Positions 1-10,620 of a stretch of DNA of 64,000 nucleotides are shown piece by piece. The notes under the pieces are model-generated. The model searched no databases, was not told the DNA's origin, and saw nothing but the letters and a program-made list of their open reading frames with translations. The number at the start of each line of letters is the position of its first letter. Positions within the stretch are counted from its first letter, which is position 1. Location: the NCBI GenBank assembly GCA_964017235.1, contig OZ024927.1, positions 25,005,160 to 25,069,159 of the forward strand. Reading direction: 5' to 3'. Position numbers and translations under genes: made by a program. Source of the stretch: Sabellastarte sp. h YS-2021. Its lineage: Eukaryota; Annelida; Polychaeta; Sabellida; Sabellidae.

Positions 1-514
1 ATTCAAGGTCAAATGAGGGCAGCCAAACTTAAAAGTGCTTATAACTCGCTTATTATTGGTCCTAGAGGTTTGTCATGGTAAACCAGCATATAGAAAATCA
101 TGTGCTGGGAATCTTCTGGTGTGGTCGGATTTGACCTTGGGCCCCTCCTTCAAGGTCAAATGAGGATAGCCAAACTTAAAAGTACTTTTAACTCGCTTAT
201 TATTGGTCCTAGAGGTTTGGGATGGTAAACCAACACATTTGAAATCATGGGCTAGGAATCTTCTGGTGTGGTTGGATTTGACTTTGGGCCCCACGGTCAA
301 GGTCAAATGAGGACAGCCAAACTAAAAAGTGCTTATAACTCGCTTATTATTGGTCCTAGATGTTTGGGATGGTAAACCAACATATAGGAAATCATGCGCT
401 GGGAATCTTCTGGTGTGGTCGGATTTGACCTTGGGCCCCTCCTTCAAGGTCAAATGAGGATAGCCAAACTTAAAAGTGCTTATAACTCGCTTATTATTGG
501 TCCTAGAGGTTTTG
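1..514. repeat. Tandem array, 147-bp period
   Basis: Three and a half head-to-tail units. The segment beginning AGCCAAACTTAAAAGTGC recurs near 21, 168, 315 and 462, giving spacings of exactly 147 bp. Units differ by scattered substitutions. The array continues off the left edge and stops abruptly at about 514, where DIRS-derived sequence begins. Open frames across it are by-products of the repeat. A diverged copy in the opposite orientation lies in the first intron of the 28-kb gene. Confidence 0.9.
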
Positions 515-529
515 GTGCATTGTCTTTAC

Positions 530-1370
530 GGTGGATACAATTTGCATCGGTTCTCCGATGCGCTAGGTCTAGTTTTCATAGATGCATTAAACCTGGGTTG
601 ATGATCCCATCTAAAAGCATCACAGTCAGTGGCTTTTGGACAGTTCAAAAGTATATTTTACATTTCAATGTCCTACAACTGAAGGCAGTGTGTTTAGCCC
701 TTAAAAGCTTTCAGGACAAATTATATACAAAAGAATTCTGATAGCATCAGACAACGCCACTGTGTTTGGTTATCTGAACAAACAAAAGAGGGGGGGGGGG
801 ACATGTACCTCCTAGTTTGGCGCATCTTGGCGTACTGCAATCCTTGAAATTTACTCAAAAGAGACAGACATATTGTGGGTTGCTTAAATATTATAGCCAA
901 CATCCTCTTCAGAAGGGACAAAGGCTTGGCACATCTTGGCCTACTGCAATCCTTGAAATATTCTCATATGAGCCAGATATATTCAGGGTTGTCTAAATGT
1001 CATGACAGTCAGCCTCTCCAGAAAGGACAATATAATACAGACAGGGTGGTCTCTTCATCTTAAAATGTTCCATTTGCTTTGCATAGTTTGGCAAATACCA
1101 ATGGTAGAGATGTTGCCACCAATATGAATCACAATCTTCCACTCTATGTTTTGCCAGTCTCTGATGCAAATGCTCTGAATATAGATGCATTAAACATCTT
1201 GTTGGAGGGTCTGGACTGCTATGCCTTTTGTCCTGTACCACTCATTCCAAAAAGTCATTGAACAAGTGAACACCAGGTGCAAAATGATTGTAGTGGCCCC
1301 ACGGTGGCCCATGATGCATTGGTTTTGGGATCTGGTGAATCAATCAACCAAACCTCCATTACAGCTACTT
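530..1370 (+). pseudogene. DIRS A RNase H and methyltransferase-like remnant
   Basis: Translation with frame changes gives an FIDA motif followed by LQLKAVCLALKSFQDK. These match the RNase H segment of DIRS B (FTDASKEGWGAHL then LELKAVFLALKEFKD). A poly-G tract near 790 and stops break the frame. The later part reads MIVVAPRWPMMHWFWDLV, matching IILIALGWPNMPWFWNLV in DIRS B, the end of the segment that in DIRS elements is assigned to a Dam-like N6-adenine methyltransferase. The two copies are clearly homologous at protein level but diverged at DNA level. No functional product is expected. Confidence 0.75.
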
Positions 1371-1489
1371 CACTGGTCTCAGAAACAGCCATTCAGTCAG
1401 AAATACCATCGGAATCTGTTGCATTGATACCTTCATGCTTGGCACCTTAACACCACTCAGAATCACTTAAATTATTCCCTGAGCAGGTG

Positions 1490-2600
1490 GTAGAGAGATA
1501 TAGGGCATCTCAAGGACCCTCATCTTGGAAATGTATGAGTCAAGATGGGCCATTTGAGCTCTGGTACCAACAAAATAAGGTGGTCATCTCAGAGCCTACT
1601 GTCTCAAATATATCAGATTTTTTGATCCACTTACTTTCAAAAAAATCTGAAACCTGCCACTAATGCTGGCTTCAAAGCAGCCATAGCCGATCATTTATAT
1701 CTTTTTGGGCAGGAGTTGAGCAAAAGCCTGGATCCTAATAGTGTTTATAGAGATAAGCCCACTGCCAACAGAGGTGTAGCATCAAGGGATTTGCCTTTGC
1801 TTCTGTTGGTTTTCACAAAGGCTCCTTATTAACCTTTAAAGGAGGTCAGTCTAAAAAAGTTTCACTTGCAAGACTGTTGCAATGGCATTGGCATCTGGCA
1901 AAAACAAGGTAAAATGTATTCTGGGACTTTGGCTCCTTCAGACACAAGCCTCATTGGAAGGAGGTTACAGTTTCTCCCTCCTCCTACCTTTTCAGCAAAG
2001 ACCTATTACCCTCAATTGGGCCAGATTGGTTCCAGTGGTCACTTCAACTCTAGATCATTCCAGAACTTAAATTGCCTGGACACATGATTCGTTGTCCTCT
2101 TAGAGCACTTAGATCCTTCTTGGACAGGAGTACTGCTTGGAGAAAAGGGAAAGTCTCCTTCTCCTGCCTTTTAGCAAGAATCACTTGGCTTCTGATGGCT
2201 CAAACCAGCGGTCATTCCAGCTCACAAACCATTCTTGAGCTCACATTTGACTGATGATGTGACACTCTGCCCTCTTACAAGACAGTACTAGTACTTCAAG
2301 GAGGGGAAGAATCTCTTTCTCATATCTTTTAAGGAAGGCTTGATGGAGATACCTTGAGTTCTGCTATCTCTTCATGGCTCAAACTGGCTGCATGATTAGA
2401 TTGCCAGTCCTTTAATTCTGATTCTCAGAATCTATACATTGAGGCACATATTAGATCCGTGGCTGCCTCTTTAGTTTTCAAGAGTGGGGTCTTATCTGAG
2501 CAGATATCAGACTCTTGTTACTGGAAGACCCACAATTCTTTACTACATTCTACTCGAAGATGTAGCTTGGCAATCCCATGACCAGTCCATGAACAAATTG
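1490..2600 (+). pseudogene. DIRS A tyrosine recombinase (degenerate)
   Basis: Would catalyse integration of a circular DNA intermediate through a tyrosine-DNA link. Frame-hopping translation aligns with the DIRS B recombinase: MIRCPLRALRSFLDRST near 2080-2140 matches SLCPVRALHYYLDRTS. Near 2440-2560 IEAHIRSVAASLVFKSGV carries the H-x-x-R catalytic pair, and the catalytic Tyr codon is at 2551-2553 in a shifted frame. There are stops near 1655, 1735 and elsewhere, so this is a pseudogene. Family identity rests on the match to DIRS B and the conserved H-R-Y order. Confidence 0.75.
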
Positions 2601-3105
2601 GGTCTTGTGGATTCACTTCAGCATGTACTCAATTTTTGTCTATTCATACATATTGATATGACTCCCATATTTATGTTCTCTCCAGTTATACAAGTGTTGT
2701 GTCACTGACATATGTCTTTCTTAACTTACATATGGCCCCATATCTGCACTTTTTGCAGTTCAGTTTGCCTGCTTGGAGATATTCTCATTGTCAGATGATG
2801 ACATCTTGTTTGGGGAGACATGCAGACATCTCCGGCCAATACCGGGTGATGGTTAATACTGCTATATGATTTGTTGTAAATCGTCTACAACAGTAACAGC
2901 AGCAACAATGACGACCACATCATGGATCTCTTGTTGAGGTTAGCAAATTACTTATCTGTGATGAAGAAGTGATATATAACCTAAGATGTGGTGTATGGAA
3001 GCTTATCTTATCCTCTTATCAAGTGCTTTATTTGGTGACCCCTTGTCTGACAATCATCTAACAGTGTGGCTAAAACAAATACCCTCCACCTGTTATGGTT
3101 TTATT

Positions 3106-3212
3106 CAAGCACTTGTGAGGATAAGGTAAGGCTATTTTACGCAATAAAATGTTACAAATTTTATTGTAATTTAACTTTTTACAAGTTAAATACTTACCTT
3201 ATCCTCACAAGC
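3106..3212. repeat. Internal complementary region of DIRS A
   Basis: The second part is the reverse complement of the right terminus at about 3408-3471, sharing the core CTTACCTTATCCTCACAAG. The first part should complement the missing left end. In DIRS elements this region carries the complements of both termini and is thought to template circle closure. Confidence 0.8.
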
Positions 3213-3471
3213 ATAAACCCACCCTACCTCCCCGCATAATTTGTTTTCTGGGGACCAAAAATACAATGAAGAGCTCTCGACAATCGTCTGTCGACAACGA
3301 GTACTGCGCAAGCGTGGACATGCGCAGACAAGGGGTCACCTATCGTGACAAGAATATTTCCTTAAAAAATTCTTGTCGGTCGATGTGTTTTGCTCCACAA
3401 AACAAACAAGCACTTGTGAGGATAAGGTAAGTATTTAACTTGTAAAAAGTTAAATTACAATAAAATTTGTT

Positions 3472-4649
3472 ACAATTGCTTATAAGTACAGTGGTTAAAT
3501 CTTTTTTAAAAAATCCTGGATTCAGAATTAGTTGGATCATTCCCAAAATCAGTTGTACGTTTGACCAAGACTCGCGTAAAAAATTCATGTTAATCTGTGC
3601 AGTATTTTTTATAATCCTGCTTACATACAAGCAAATAGAATCCACTGATCATTTGGCAGACAGCAAGTCCAGCATTGAAAATCTTTGAACCCATAGGAAA
3701 TATATCTAATCTACTGCTTTGCAGGCACAATATCTTCCCCACAAAGGGAAACTCGGTGCGCTAGTTTAACAAAAATCATTTATCATAGGGAGAGTCGAGG
3801 GGCATTCAGGGTCAGTAATCCAGTATTGTGGTTGTGACCAGGAGGGAAGAAGACTAAGTTGGGATATATGAAGTTCAAGCTGGGTAATTAAGCATCCCGC
3901 AAGGGACGCTTGTTCGTATATGGGAGGAAATCAAGCTCCGTCTCCGTGTTTCGTTTTCCTTATAACTCTGTGACCATTGGGCGGATTCTTTTCAAATTTG
4001 GCAGGTGTATGCAGTAGCCCTGAGGAATTATTTTGAATATGCTGCAGTGACATTTTGACAAATCAGAGAGGTCAAATGACCAAAAATGTCTTTTTTTGAT
4101 GGATAAGCTTGTCCAGATGATAACTTGAAAGGGATTTTATCTATTCACCTGAAACTGGGCAAATACATTCATTCTATTAAAATCTGGCAATCATTAGATT
4201 TTGGCATTGCTTGGTTAATAAATGTTATTTAAAAAAAACAAAAAAATTAACATCACAGCAAAATTTGACACCTGAACTATCATAAAAGTCTACAAGCATG
4301 GCTCTCACATCACCAGACACAACAAAAACATCATCCACTTTCCAGATTTTGCAGTCCAATAGTTTTCAACATTACGAAATATCTGGGTGAGTTGTGTGAA
4401 AAAAGCAGGTGACACATTATAGCACATGATGTTTTTCAAGGACTATAATGACCTATTTTAGATTTGAGTAACTTCGCCTTACGTCTGACTCCAGCTTTTT
4501 GCATGGTATATTTTAGACGTGTGCTAAAGACTTACCTCCTTAGATGAACATATCCCACCTAACTGCCATCCCCTGGTCAATGCTGCCTTTTGTGATGAGT
4601 AGTCAGGCCTGGATAATCGACACTGCTTTTTAATTAATGATTAATTTTA
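3472..4649. other. Non-coding, unassigned
   Basis: No credible coding exon or recognisable transposon. Frames are short and broken. Some stretches have the style of old dispersed invertebrate repeats. Confidence 0.5.
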
Positions 4650-4799
4650 ATTAACACAAAAAATGCTTATATCTGGAAAACCATGCTAGATACAGTGATT
4701 TCGATGAAATTTTTGACCCACAAGGTATCTGCAGAGTAGCCATCCCAATTTTCAAAAATTTTGATGTGGCCAAAAATGGTGGCCATTTTGAATTTTCAA
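4650..4799 (+). repeat. Single left unit of the ~165-bp satellite
   Basis: One unit running from AAAATGCTTATATCTGGAAA to GGCCATTTTGAATTTTCA. The array resumes at about 10826, on the far side of DIRS B. It is the left half of a satellite array split by the retrotransposon. Confidence 0.85.
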
Positions 4800-4806
4800 T
4801 AATACA

Positions 4807-4976
4807 TCCTATCCAATGGACAATTGCTAATCTGCTCAGCGCAGACCGGCCCGCCAAACGTCAGAAGATGTCATGTGTTTCCACCGGTTGAGACGGTCTA
4901 GTACTGTGCACTTGCCAGGTGGCATGTCATACTTCCTTCCTGTCTAGACAGTGTGATGTCATAGCATTTTTTTTGT
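4807..4976 (+). repeat. Left inverted terminal repeat of DIRS B
   Basis: About 170 bp, highly similar to the reverse complement of about 10621-10797. Both share CTATCCAATGGACAATTGCT, a GTGTTTCCACCGG block, a CCAGGTGGC block and ACTTCCTTCCT. The outermost bases differ between ends, as in DIRS elements. Confidence 0.9.
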
Positions 4977-5099
4977 TTGGCGCGAGATCTGTACAAGTGG
5001 AATATTTCAGTGATTTAAATTTTGAAGATTATTCTGTTAAATTGTGATTCTTCATATTTTTGGTTATACCAAGTTGATTTTTAGAACTTATAGCTCAGA

Positions 5100-7347
5100 A
5101 TGTCATCCCCGGGACAACGAAGATCAGCAATTTTGATCAGCTCTCTTACTGCCCGCGTTATCGCGAGAAGAATAAAGACAAGGACCCTTGTGTTGAAAGC
5201 AAAGACACCACCACTTGTAAATTTTGTTTGGCTTTAACTCAAGAGCAGATTTCTCAGATATCCACCCCTTCATATAAACTGAAGAAAGAGAAACGTGAGG
5301 CACAAAAGTCTGAAACTGCCACCCCCACCAAAGAATCTTCTGAACTTGTTGACCCTGCTAATGTGTCTGTCATTGGGGTTGTTGGCCAGCAAGAAACTGT
5401 TAAGTCTCCACCTTCTTCTTCTGTGCCTCCGGAAAAGAAACCTAAAAAGGACAAGTTGCCTTCTAAATCCAAGAAATCTTCAGGTACCAGCTCAACTGAC
5501 ACTAAAATAGCCAAACTTGACAACAAATGGTCTGAATGCTTCAACAGGCTTAAAGCCTTGCTGCTGTCTAAGACCTTGCAACCGGCATTTTCATCTGAAG
5601 TCAAGGTTATTCCTCTTTGTTCTCCACCTACTAACATACCCAGAGATTCTGAGCATTTTTACTGGACGCACTGGCGAGGACTTCTCTGCAGAAATGCATC
5701 AGCCAGCTAGCCAAAGTCGGATTCACAGACTACCTCTACAGAGCACACTGGCAAGGGTTTCTCTGCTTCACAGCATCAACCAGCCAGCCAGCTCACATCT
5801 GAGTGACAGAAGCCTACTTCTTCAACAACTACTTCTTCAACAACCAAGGGCGCTGGCAAGGGTTCCTCTGCATCAACTGGCCAGCCAGCTTGTCACCGAC
5901 CGACTGACCTCAAGATCTCCACACAGGCGCACTGGTACAGACACTCCTGCTCTCAAGCAACAGTCCACCAGCCAGCCTCAAACCGACCGGAGCCGATCTC
6001 CAGCCTCTGGTCTCTCCGGTACAGACTCTTCTTCACACAGACATAAGTCTACTGGCAAACATCACAGCAAATCTCATGTTGACTGACCAGGTTCAACTGT
6101 AGCTACTGACACCGGCTCCCCTTCACTTCACCAACATAGAAAGGACAGTGCTTCCAGTAGAAGTTCCGGTACAGACAGTGACTTTTCCGACCGACCACCA
6201 GTTGACCTCTATACTGAGGAGGGAGAACTGTCAGAAGACCCGGATTTAACTGCTATGAAGCCCGACCAGATGCCATCAGAAGAACAGACTTATAGAGAAA
6301 CAATGAAGGGCATAAGATCGTACATGGGTTGGTCGGACATTCCAGATCTAGATAGCACCAACACTGCTTTAGACGACAACCCTTTCTCTGGTCCTGAAGC
6401 TGCTACTCCCGGAAAAGTGTCTGTGCAAATGCCTACTGAAGATTGGCTTTGTAAGAAGATTGCTAAATTGAACTTAACTCTGATTGAGGGATACCCCTCC
6501 CGAAGTTCTGAGGCTGGTGGGCTGTTGATGGACCAGTTTTTGAAAACAGCAAAGTCGCAGTCCAAGTGGTATGGGCTGTCATCCGACCACAAAGCCGACC
6601 CTGCTGCTGTTTCAAACTGGAGTACAGAGTCTTCAAAGCTGAACAGTTGTTATAGCCGGATAGCTAGACAGTCTGGAGTGACTTCTACCCCACCTACATC
6701 CAGACGTATTTCGCAGGAGGCTCTGCAAAGATGGGAGAAGTCAGCCAGAGAGGCTACAGTCATCTGTAATCAGGCTGTCAGCTTTAACAGATGTCTCTTC
6801 AGAGTGCAACAAGATATGCAGAGCCAGCTTAAAACCCTATGTCTTGAGAGCAAAGGAAAGGGTTCCTCAAAGAGTTCAGGTACCATGGACGAACTACAGC
6901 ATCTCATGGACTTTAATTCCAGCATTACACAAGCGGCTGCAAAGACCATGGAACACCTAAGTGAATTTGTTTTCGTCTAAATGGGGAACTTGACTTTGGC
7001 TAGACAAGATGCTTACCTCACACATCAAGAGTGAGATCAAGCCGAACACTGTAGCTGCACTTAGGACAGCCCCTCTACATATCCCCACCCTCTTCCCTGA
7101 TGCAGTGATTAAGAGGGCTGAGGAGGAGATCTCCCATTATGAATCAAAGGGACACTCTGGCTCTTCTCGTAGCAACGCATGCTTTCACCCTTATGAGAGG
7201 TCGGACAGGAGGTCAGATAAACGACCGGACAAGAAGGGAGATAAGCCAGCATGGAAGAACATTGGGAAGGGTCGGTACAGGAAACCTAGAGGCAAAGCTC
7301 CAAGTTACTCATCACGACCAGCCAAGGGCCAGCAGTCACATAAATGA
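5100..7347 (+). pseudogene. DIRS B gag-like region (frameshifted)
   Basis: Structural-protein region of the retrotransposon, spread over several frames. It opens at an ATG at 5100, with a frameshift within about 10 nt. A cysteine-containing N-terminal segment (C-P-R-Y ... C-K-F-C) then leads into a Lys/Ser/Pro-rich stretch ending near 5660. A low-complexity segment (about 5665-5960) repeats a Thr/Ser/Gln/Pro-rich motif. A 241-residue open stretch covers 6255-6980, and a basic, Arg/Lys/Ser-rich tail covers 7009-7347. DIRS gags are poorly conserved, so the call rests on position and composition. Frame changes near 5105, 5640, 6090 and 6980 make it non-functional. Confidence 0.75.
5665..5960 (+). 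repeat. Degenerate short repeats inside DIRS B gag
   Basis: Four diverged copies of a ~45-90 bp block containing CACTGGCAAGGGTTTCTCTG-like sequence followed by a CAGCCAGCCAGC run. They encode Ser/Gln/Ala/Pro-rich repeats and coincide with a loss of frame. Confidence 0.6.
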
Positions 7348-7436
7348 CCATTACTGTGTAGCCAAGTTACAGACACGACTGCTGGCCGGGAGCCCCACAT
7401 CAAGACAGACAATAAACAGTCATTCAAATGTAAACT

Positions 7437-8690
7437 TTCATGTTGTACCTACTGTTCTACTGTTCCCAAAAGAGAGAACTAAGTCCCGGGTCAGCAGGTT
7501 GTTATTGCAGAGAAAACAAATTAAAATATGTGAAAAGTGTTTCTTGTGTCACTCATTTGTCTTGTGTAAAACCTGTAACAAATGTCAAAAATGCTGCACA
7601 AAATCTGCCTGTAGGGGCCAGACTTCAAAGCTATTGGAAAACTTGGCTGGATCTGGGTGCCGGTCCAAAAGTGGTTCAAATTCTGAAAGAGGGTTACACC
7701 CTCCCCTTTCGGATCCCTTTACGTCAATAGATTTCAAGGATGCCTACTTCCATATACCAATACAGGAACAGTCCAGGAAATATCAGATTTCATGTCCAGG
7801 ATCAGACATACCAATTCAAAGCTCTGCCTTTCGGTCTGCCCACAGCACCCTTGGAGTTCACTGTTGTAGCAAAGGAGGTAAAACTGATGGCCATACACAA
7901 GGGTATAAGAATCCACCAGTATCTAGACGACTGGTTGGTGAGGGCCAGATCCCACCAGGTGTGTCTCCAACACACTCAAGATCTAGTGAAAATATGCCAC
8001 GAACTAGGTTGGCTAGTGAATTAGAAAAATCAGAACTGGAACCAAAACAAATCTTTGATTTTGTAGGCTACCAGTTCGACCTCAGGGCCGGTCGGGTCTG
8101 ACCGACACCGGACCGTTGGCAGAACCTTCAGGACAAAATAATAGAAATGCTATCACTGCAGGCTTGTCCGGTCCGGCAGTTCATGTCTCTGATACATTTA
8201 TTAACAGCCACAGAAAAGCAAGTTCACCTAGGCTGACTGCACATGAGACTCATACAGTGGCATCTCAAAAACAATTGGAGGGTACCAAAGTCACTAGAAA
8301 AGGTGATCCCAATCCCCCTGCACCCCCATTTACAATGGTGGCTAAAAGAAGGCAATGTCCTCACAGGTCAACCATTACACCCAATAAAACATGCTCTGCA
8401 AATCTTTACAGACGCATCAAAAGAAGGGTGGGGCGCTCACTTAAACGAGCACACTGTAAGAGGAACCTGGTCCCTTCCAGAAAGCAAGCTGCATATAAAT
8501 TATCTAGAACTCAAAGCAGTTTTCCTAGCCTTAAAAGAGTTCAAAGACCTCTGTTTAGATAGTACTGTTGGCAACAGACAACACCACAGTGGTATCATAT
8601 ATAAGGAAGGAGGCATGAGGTCGGATCCACTTTGTGCTCTTCTATGGAGAATCTTGAAATGGTGTACCAGAAAACAAGTAACTCTTAAAA
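7437..8690 (+). pseudogene. DIRS B reverse transcriptase / RNase H, internally deleted
   Basis: Reverse transcriptase and RNase H of the element. The N-terminal portion has LPVGARLQSYWKTWLDLGAG and ILKEGYTLPF (about 7600-7715). RT motifs follow: SIDFKDAYFHIPI (about 7726-7765), ALPFGLPTAP, and the catalytic YLDD at 7920-7931. RNase H has FTDASKEGWGAHL and YLELKAVFLALKEFKD (about 8400-8550). The RT finger region expected between LPF and SIDFKDAY is absent. Frame changes occur near 7725, 7790 and 8020, and there are stops near 8099 and 8693. Family assignment is strong; activity is excluded. Confidence 0.9.
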
Positions 8691-8695
8691 CCTGA

Positions 8696-9130
8696 CACAT
8701 TCCAGGCCGGCTGAACGTGGTAGCAGACAAGCTATCCAGGCTAGGCCAGACCATCCAAAGAGAGTGGTCTCTCCTTCCAGAGATATTCCAGGCATTGTGC
8801 CGCAGATGGCACCGGCCAAAAATAGACCTTTTTGCCACGCGGTTCAACAAGTTGCCTCTGTTTGTGTCACCGGTACCGGATCCCCTGGCCGCAGCAGTGG
8901 ATGCACTCAGTCTGCCATGGGAGGATCTTTCCACCAGCAGCCATCTTGGCCAAAGTGGTGGAAAAGTTGCAGGACTCCCCGTGCAAGAGAATCATTCTCA
9001 TTGCTCTGGGTTGGCCCAACATGCCCTGGTTCTGGAACCTAGTGGCAATGTCCAGACAAATCCCACTGAGCCTGCCAAATCTGCCCAATCTCCTTACTCA
9101 GCCCTTCAATCAGATCCCTCACAGAAATCT
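8696..9130 (+). pseudogene. DIRS B methyltransferase-like segment
   Basis: Follows RNase H directly. It begins IPGRLNVVADKLSRL and continues IDLFATRFN, PLFVSPVPDPLAAAVDALSL and, after a frame change near 8930, FPPAAILAKVVEKL and IILIALGWPNMPWFWNL. In DIRS1-type elements this position holds a Dam-like N6-adenine methyltransferase domain. The expected N-P-P-Y-like site corresponds here to FPPA, so catalytic competence is doubtful even apart from the frameshift. The functional label is inferred from family architecture. Confidence 0.6.
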
Positions 9131-9185
9131 GACAAACTAGACTCCTAGAGCCACAGCAATCAAAGAGCAGGGCTTCTCTGAGGCA

Positions 9186-10225
9186 GTGGCAACAAGAATT
9201 GAGGCTCCTCAAAGGGGATCCACCAGATCAGTCTATGAGGCAAAGTGGACCATTTTTACAAAATGGTGCATCACTAATCAGGTGAACTTCAGGGCACCCC
9301 CTGTAAAGTCAGTTGCTGACTTCCTTATGTACCTATTTCAGGACAGGAAGTTACAGCCCAGCACCATTGATGGTTACAGGTCAGCCATTGCTGATAAACT
9401 GGGAAACTCACCCTTTAACATCAGCAAGGATGAAAATCTCACCCGTCTCCTGGATAGTTTCCATAGAGACAGACCCAAAGGCCGGAGGGGTATCCCCTCC
9501 TGGAACCTCTCACTGGTCTTGCACGAGCTAAGAAAGGCTCCTTTTGAACCAATCAAGGAGGCCTCTGTGAAGCATTTGACCTTCAAGACAGTTTTCCTCT
9601 TGGCCCTTGGGTCGGGTATGCGCAGAAGTGAGATACATGCCTGGCAAAACAGAAATATCAGACACCAATCTGACTGGTCCAAGGTGTCCCTGTATCCATC
9701 ACCCAGCTTTCTTTCAAAGAATCAGCTGGCCAAAGAGGGTCCGGATAGTGTGGCCCCAGTGGTTATACCAGCCCTGGCCCCAACTCTGGATAGATCCCTC
9801 CAGTCTGACAGGTCCCTCTGTCCGGTCAGAGCATTGCACTATTATTTGGACAGGACCTCAGGCAGAATAAGGAGTTGGTCTTTGTCTCCTTTAAGAAAGG
9901 CTTTGACAAAGACATCTCACCTGCCAGTAGTATAAGGTGCGATTGCCGCACCTTATACTACTCCTGCCACTATCTCCTCATGGATCAAACAGACTGTGAT
10001 CCTATGTTATGAGCTCTCAGACCAAGAGGCCCACACTTTACATCAGCTTAAAGCCCATGATGTCAGGGTCTTTGCTGCTTCTAAGGCCTTCCAGTCAGGA
10101 GTCTTCTTGGAACAAATCCTGTCAGCCTGCCACTGGAAGTCACATATAATACCTTCACTCAATTCTATTTGAAGGATGTGGCATGGACTGATTCAGAACT
10201 CTATCACCTGGGACCTGTAGTGGCT
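9186..10225 (+). pseudogene. DIRS B tyrosine recombinase, interrupted
   Basis: Integrase of the element. The open stretch 9186-9935 contains a SAM-like N-terminal part (residues about 1-110) and the first catalytic Arg in LALGSGMRRSEIHAW (about 9600-9645). A frameshift at about 9861-9865 moves the reading to LVFVSFKKGFDKDISPA. A 43-nt insertion (9926-9968) with a perfect palindrome then breaks the frame again. Beyond it the sequence regains homology: ISSWIKQTV, AHDVRVFAASKAF (catalytic H and R, near 10050) and FYLKDVAWTD with the catalytic Tyr codon at 10166-10168. A further one-base indel lies near 10150. All catalytic residues survive but in different frames. Confidence 0.9.
9926..9962. repeat. 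Perfect 37-bp palindrome inserted in the recombinase
   Basis: Two 16-bp arms (AGTAGTATAAGGTGCG and its exact reverse complement) around a 5-nt loop (ATTGC). It is flanked by direct repeats CCTGCC at 9920-9925 and 9963-9968. Removing the palindrome and one repeat leaves conserved recombinase coding sequence continuous on both sides, so it is an insertion. Confidence 0.85.
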
Positions 10226-10460
10226 GCTCAGGAGATCCACCAATAACCCAGGGTTTAGAGGAGATTTGTACATAGGTAAATAGTTGTTCATACAAAAAAA
10301 AACCTGTGACATACTTCCTTCGGGAGGTTTATTTCTATTTCTTATGGGACTGAGCTCATCCCTCTCTTCCCCTACCTCAGAGCAGGTCTGTTAAAAAGAG
10401 GGGGGGCAAAGTTCATCTAAGTCCCTAATAACTTACCTGCTGGCGAAGTGGTAGTTATTC

Positions 10461-10552
10461 AGCAATTGTCCATTGGATAGGATGTATTAACACAATAAAA
10501 TTGCAAATTTAATAAGTAAATTAAATTTTTATAAGTTAATACTCTATCCAAT
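10461..10552. repeat. Internal complementary region of DIRS B
   Basis: Positions 10461-10489 are the exact 29-nt reverse complement of the left terminus 4800-4828. About 10490-10552 is an imperfect reverse complement of the right terminus (about 10776-10826). The joined order equals the junction of a circularised element, the hallmark of DIRS internal complementary regions. Confidence 0.92.
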
Positions 10553-10620
10553 GGACACACAAGACTCTCCCAAACTGGCCCGGCTATTAACTTACTAGGG
10601 CCATAATAGGTTTAAACAAC

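Larger units (their letters stand above)
515..3471 (+). mobile_element. DIRS-like retrotransposon A, 5'-truncated and decayed
   Basis: Remnant of a tyrosine-recombinase retrotransposon. In order it holds an RNase H remnant (about 530-790), a methyltransferase-like remnant (about 1060-1370), a tyrosine recombinase remnant (about 1490-2600), an internal complementary region (about 3106-3212) and a right terminal repeat (about 3408-3471). Gag and most of the RT are missing. The left junction is the edge of the 147-bp array. Many stops and frameshifts show it is long dead. Its termini (core ACTTGTGAGGATAAGGTAAG) differ from those of DIRS B, so it is a separate family. Confidence 0.85.

Noticed and set aside
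5254-5637. 127-codon open frame on the minus strand
   Set aside because: It is antisense to the DIRS B gag region, has no recognisable motif and follows from the codon bias of the sense strand.
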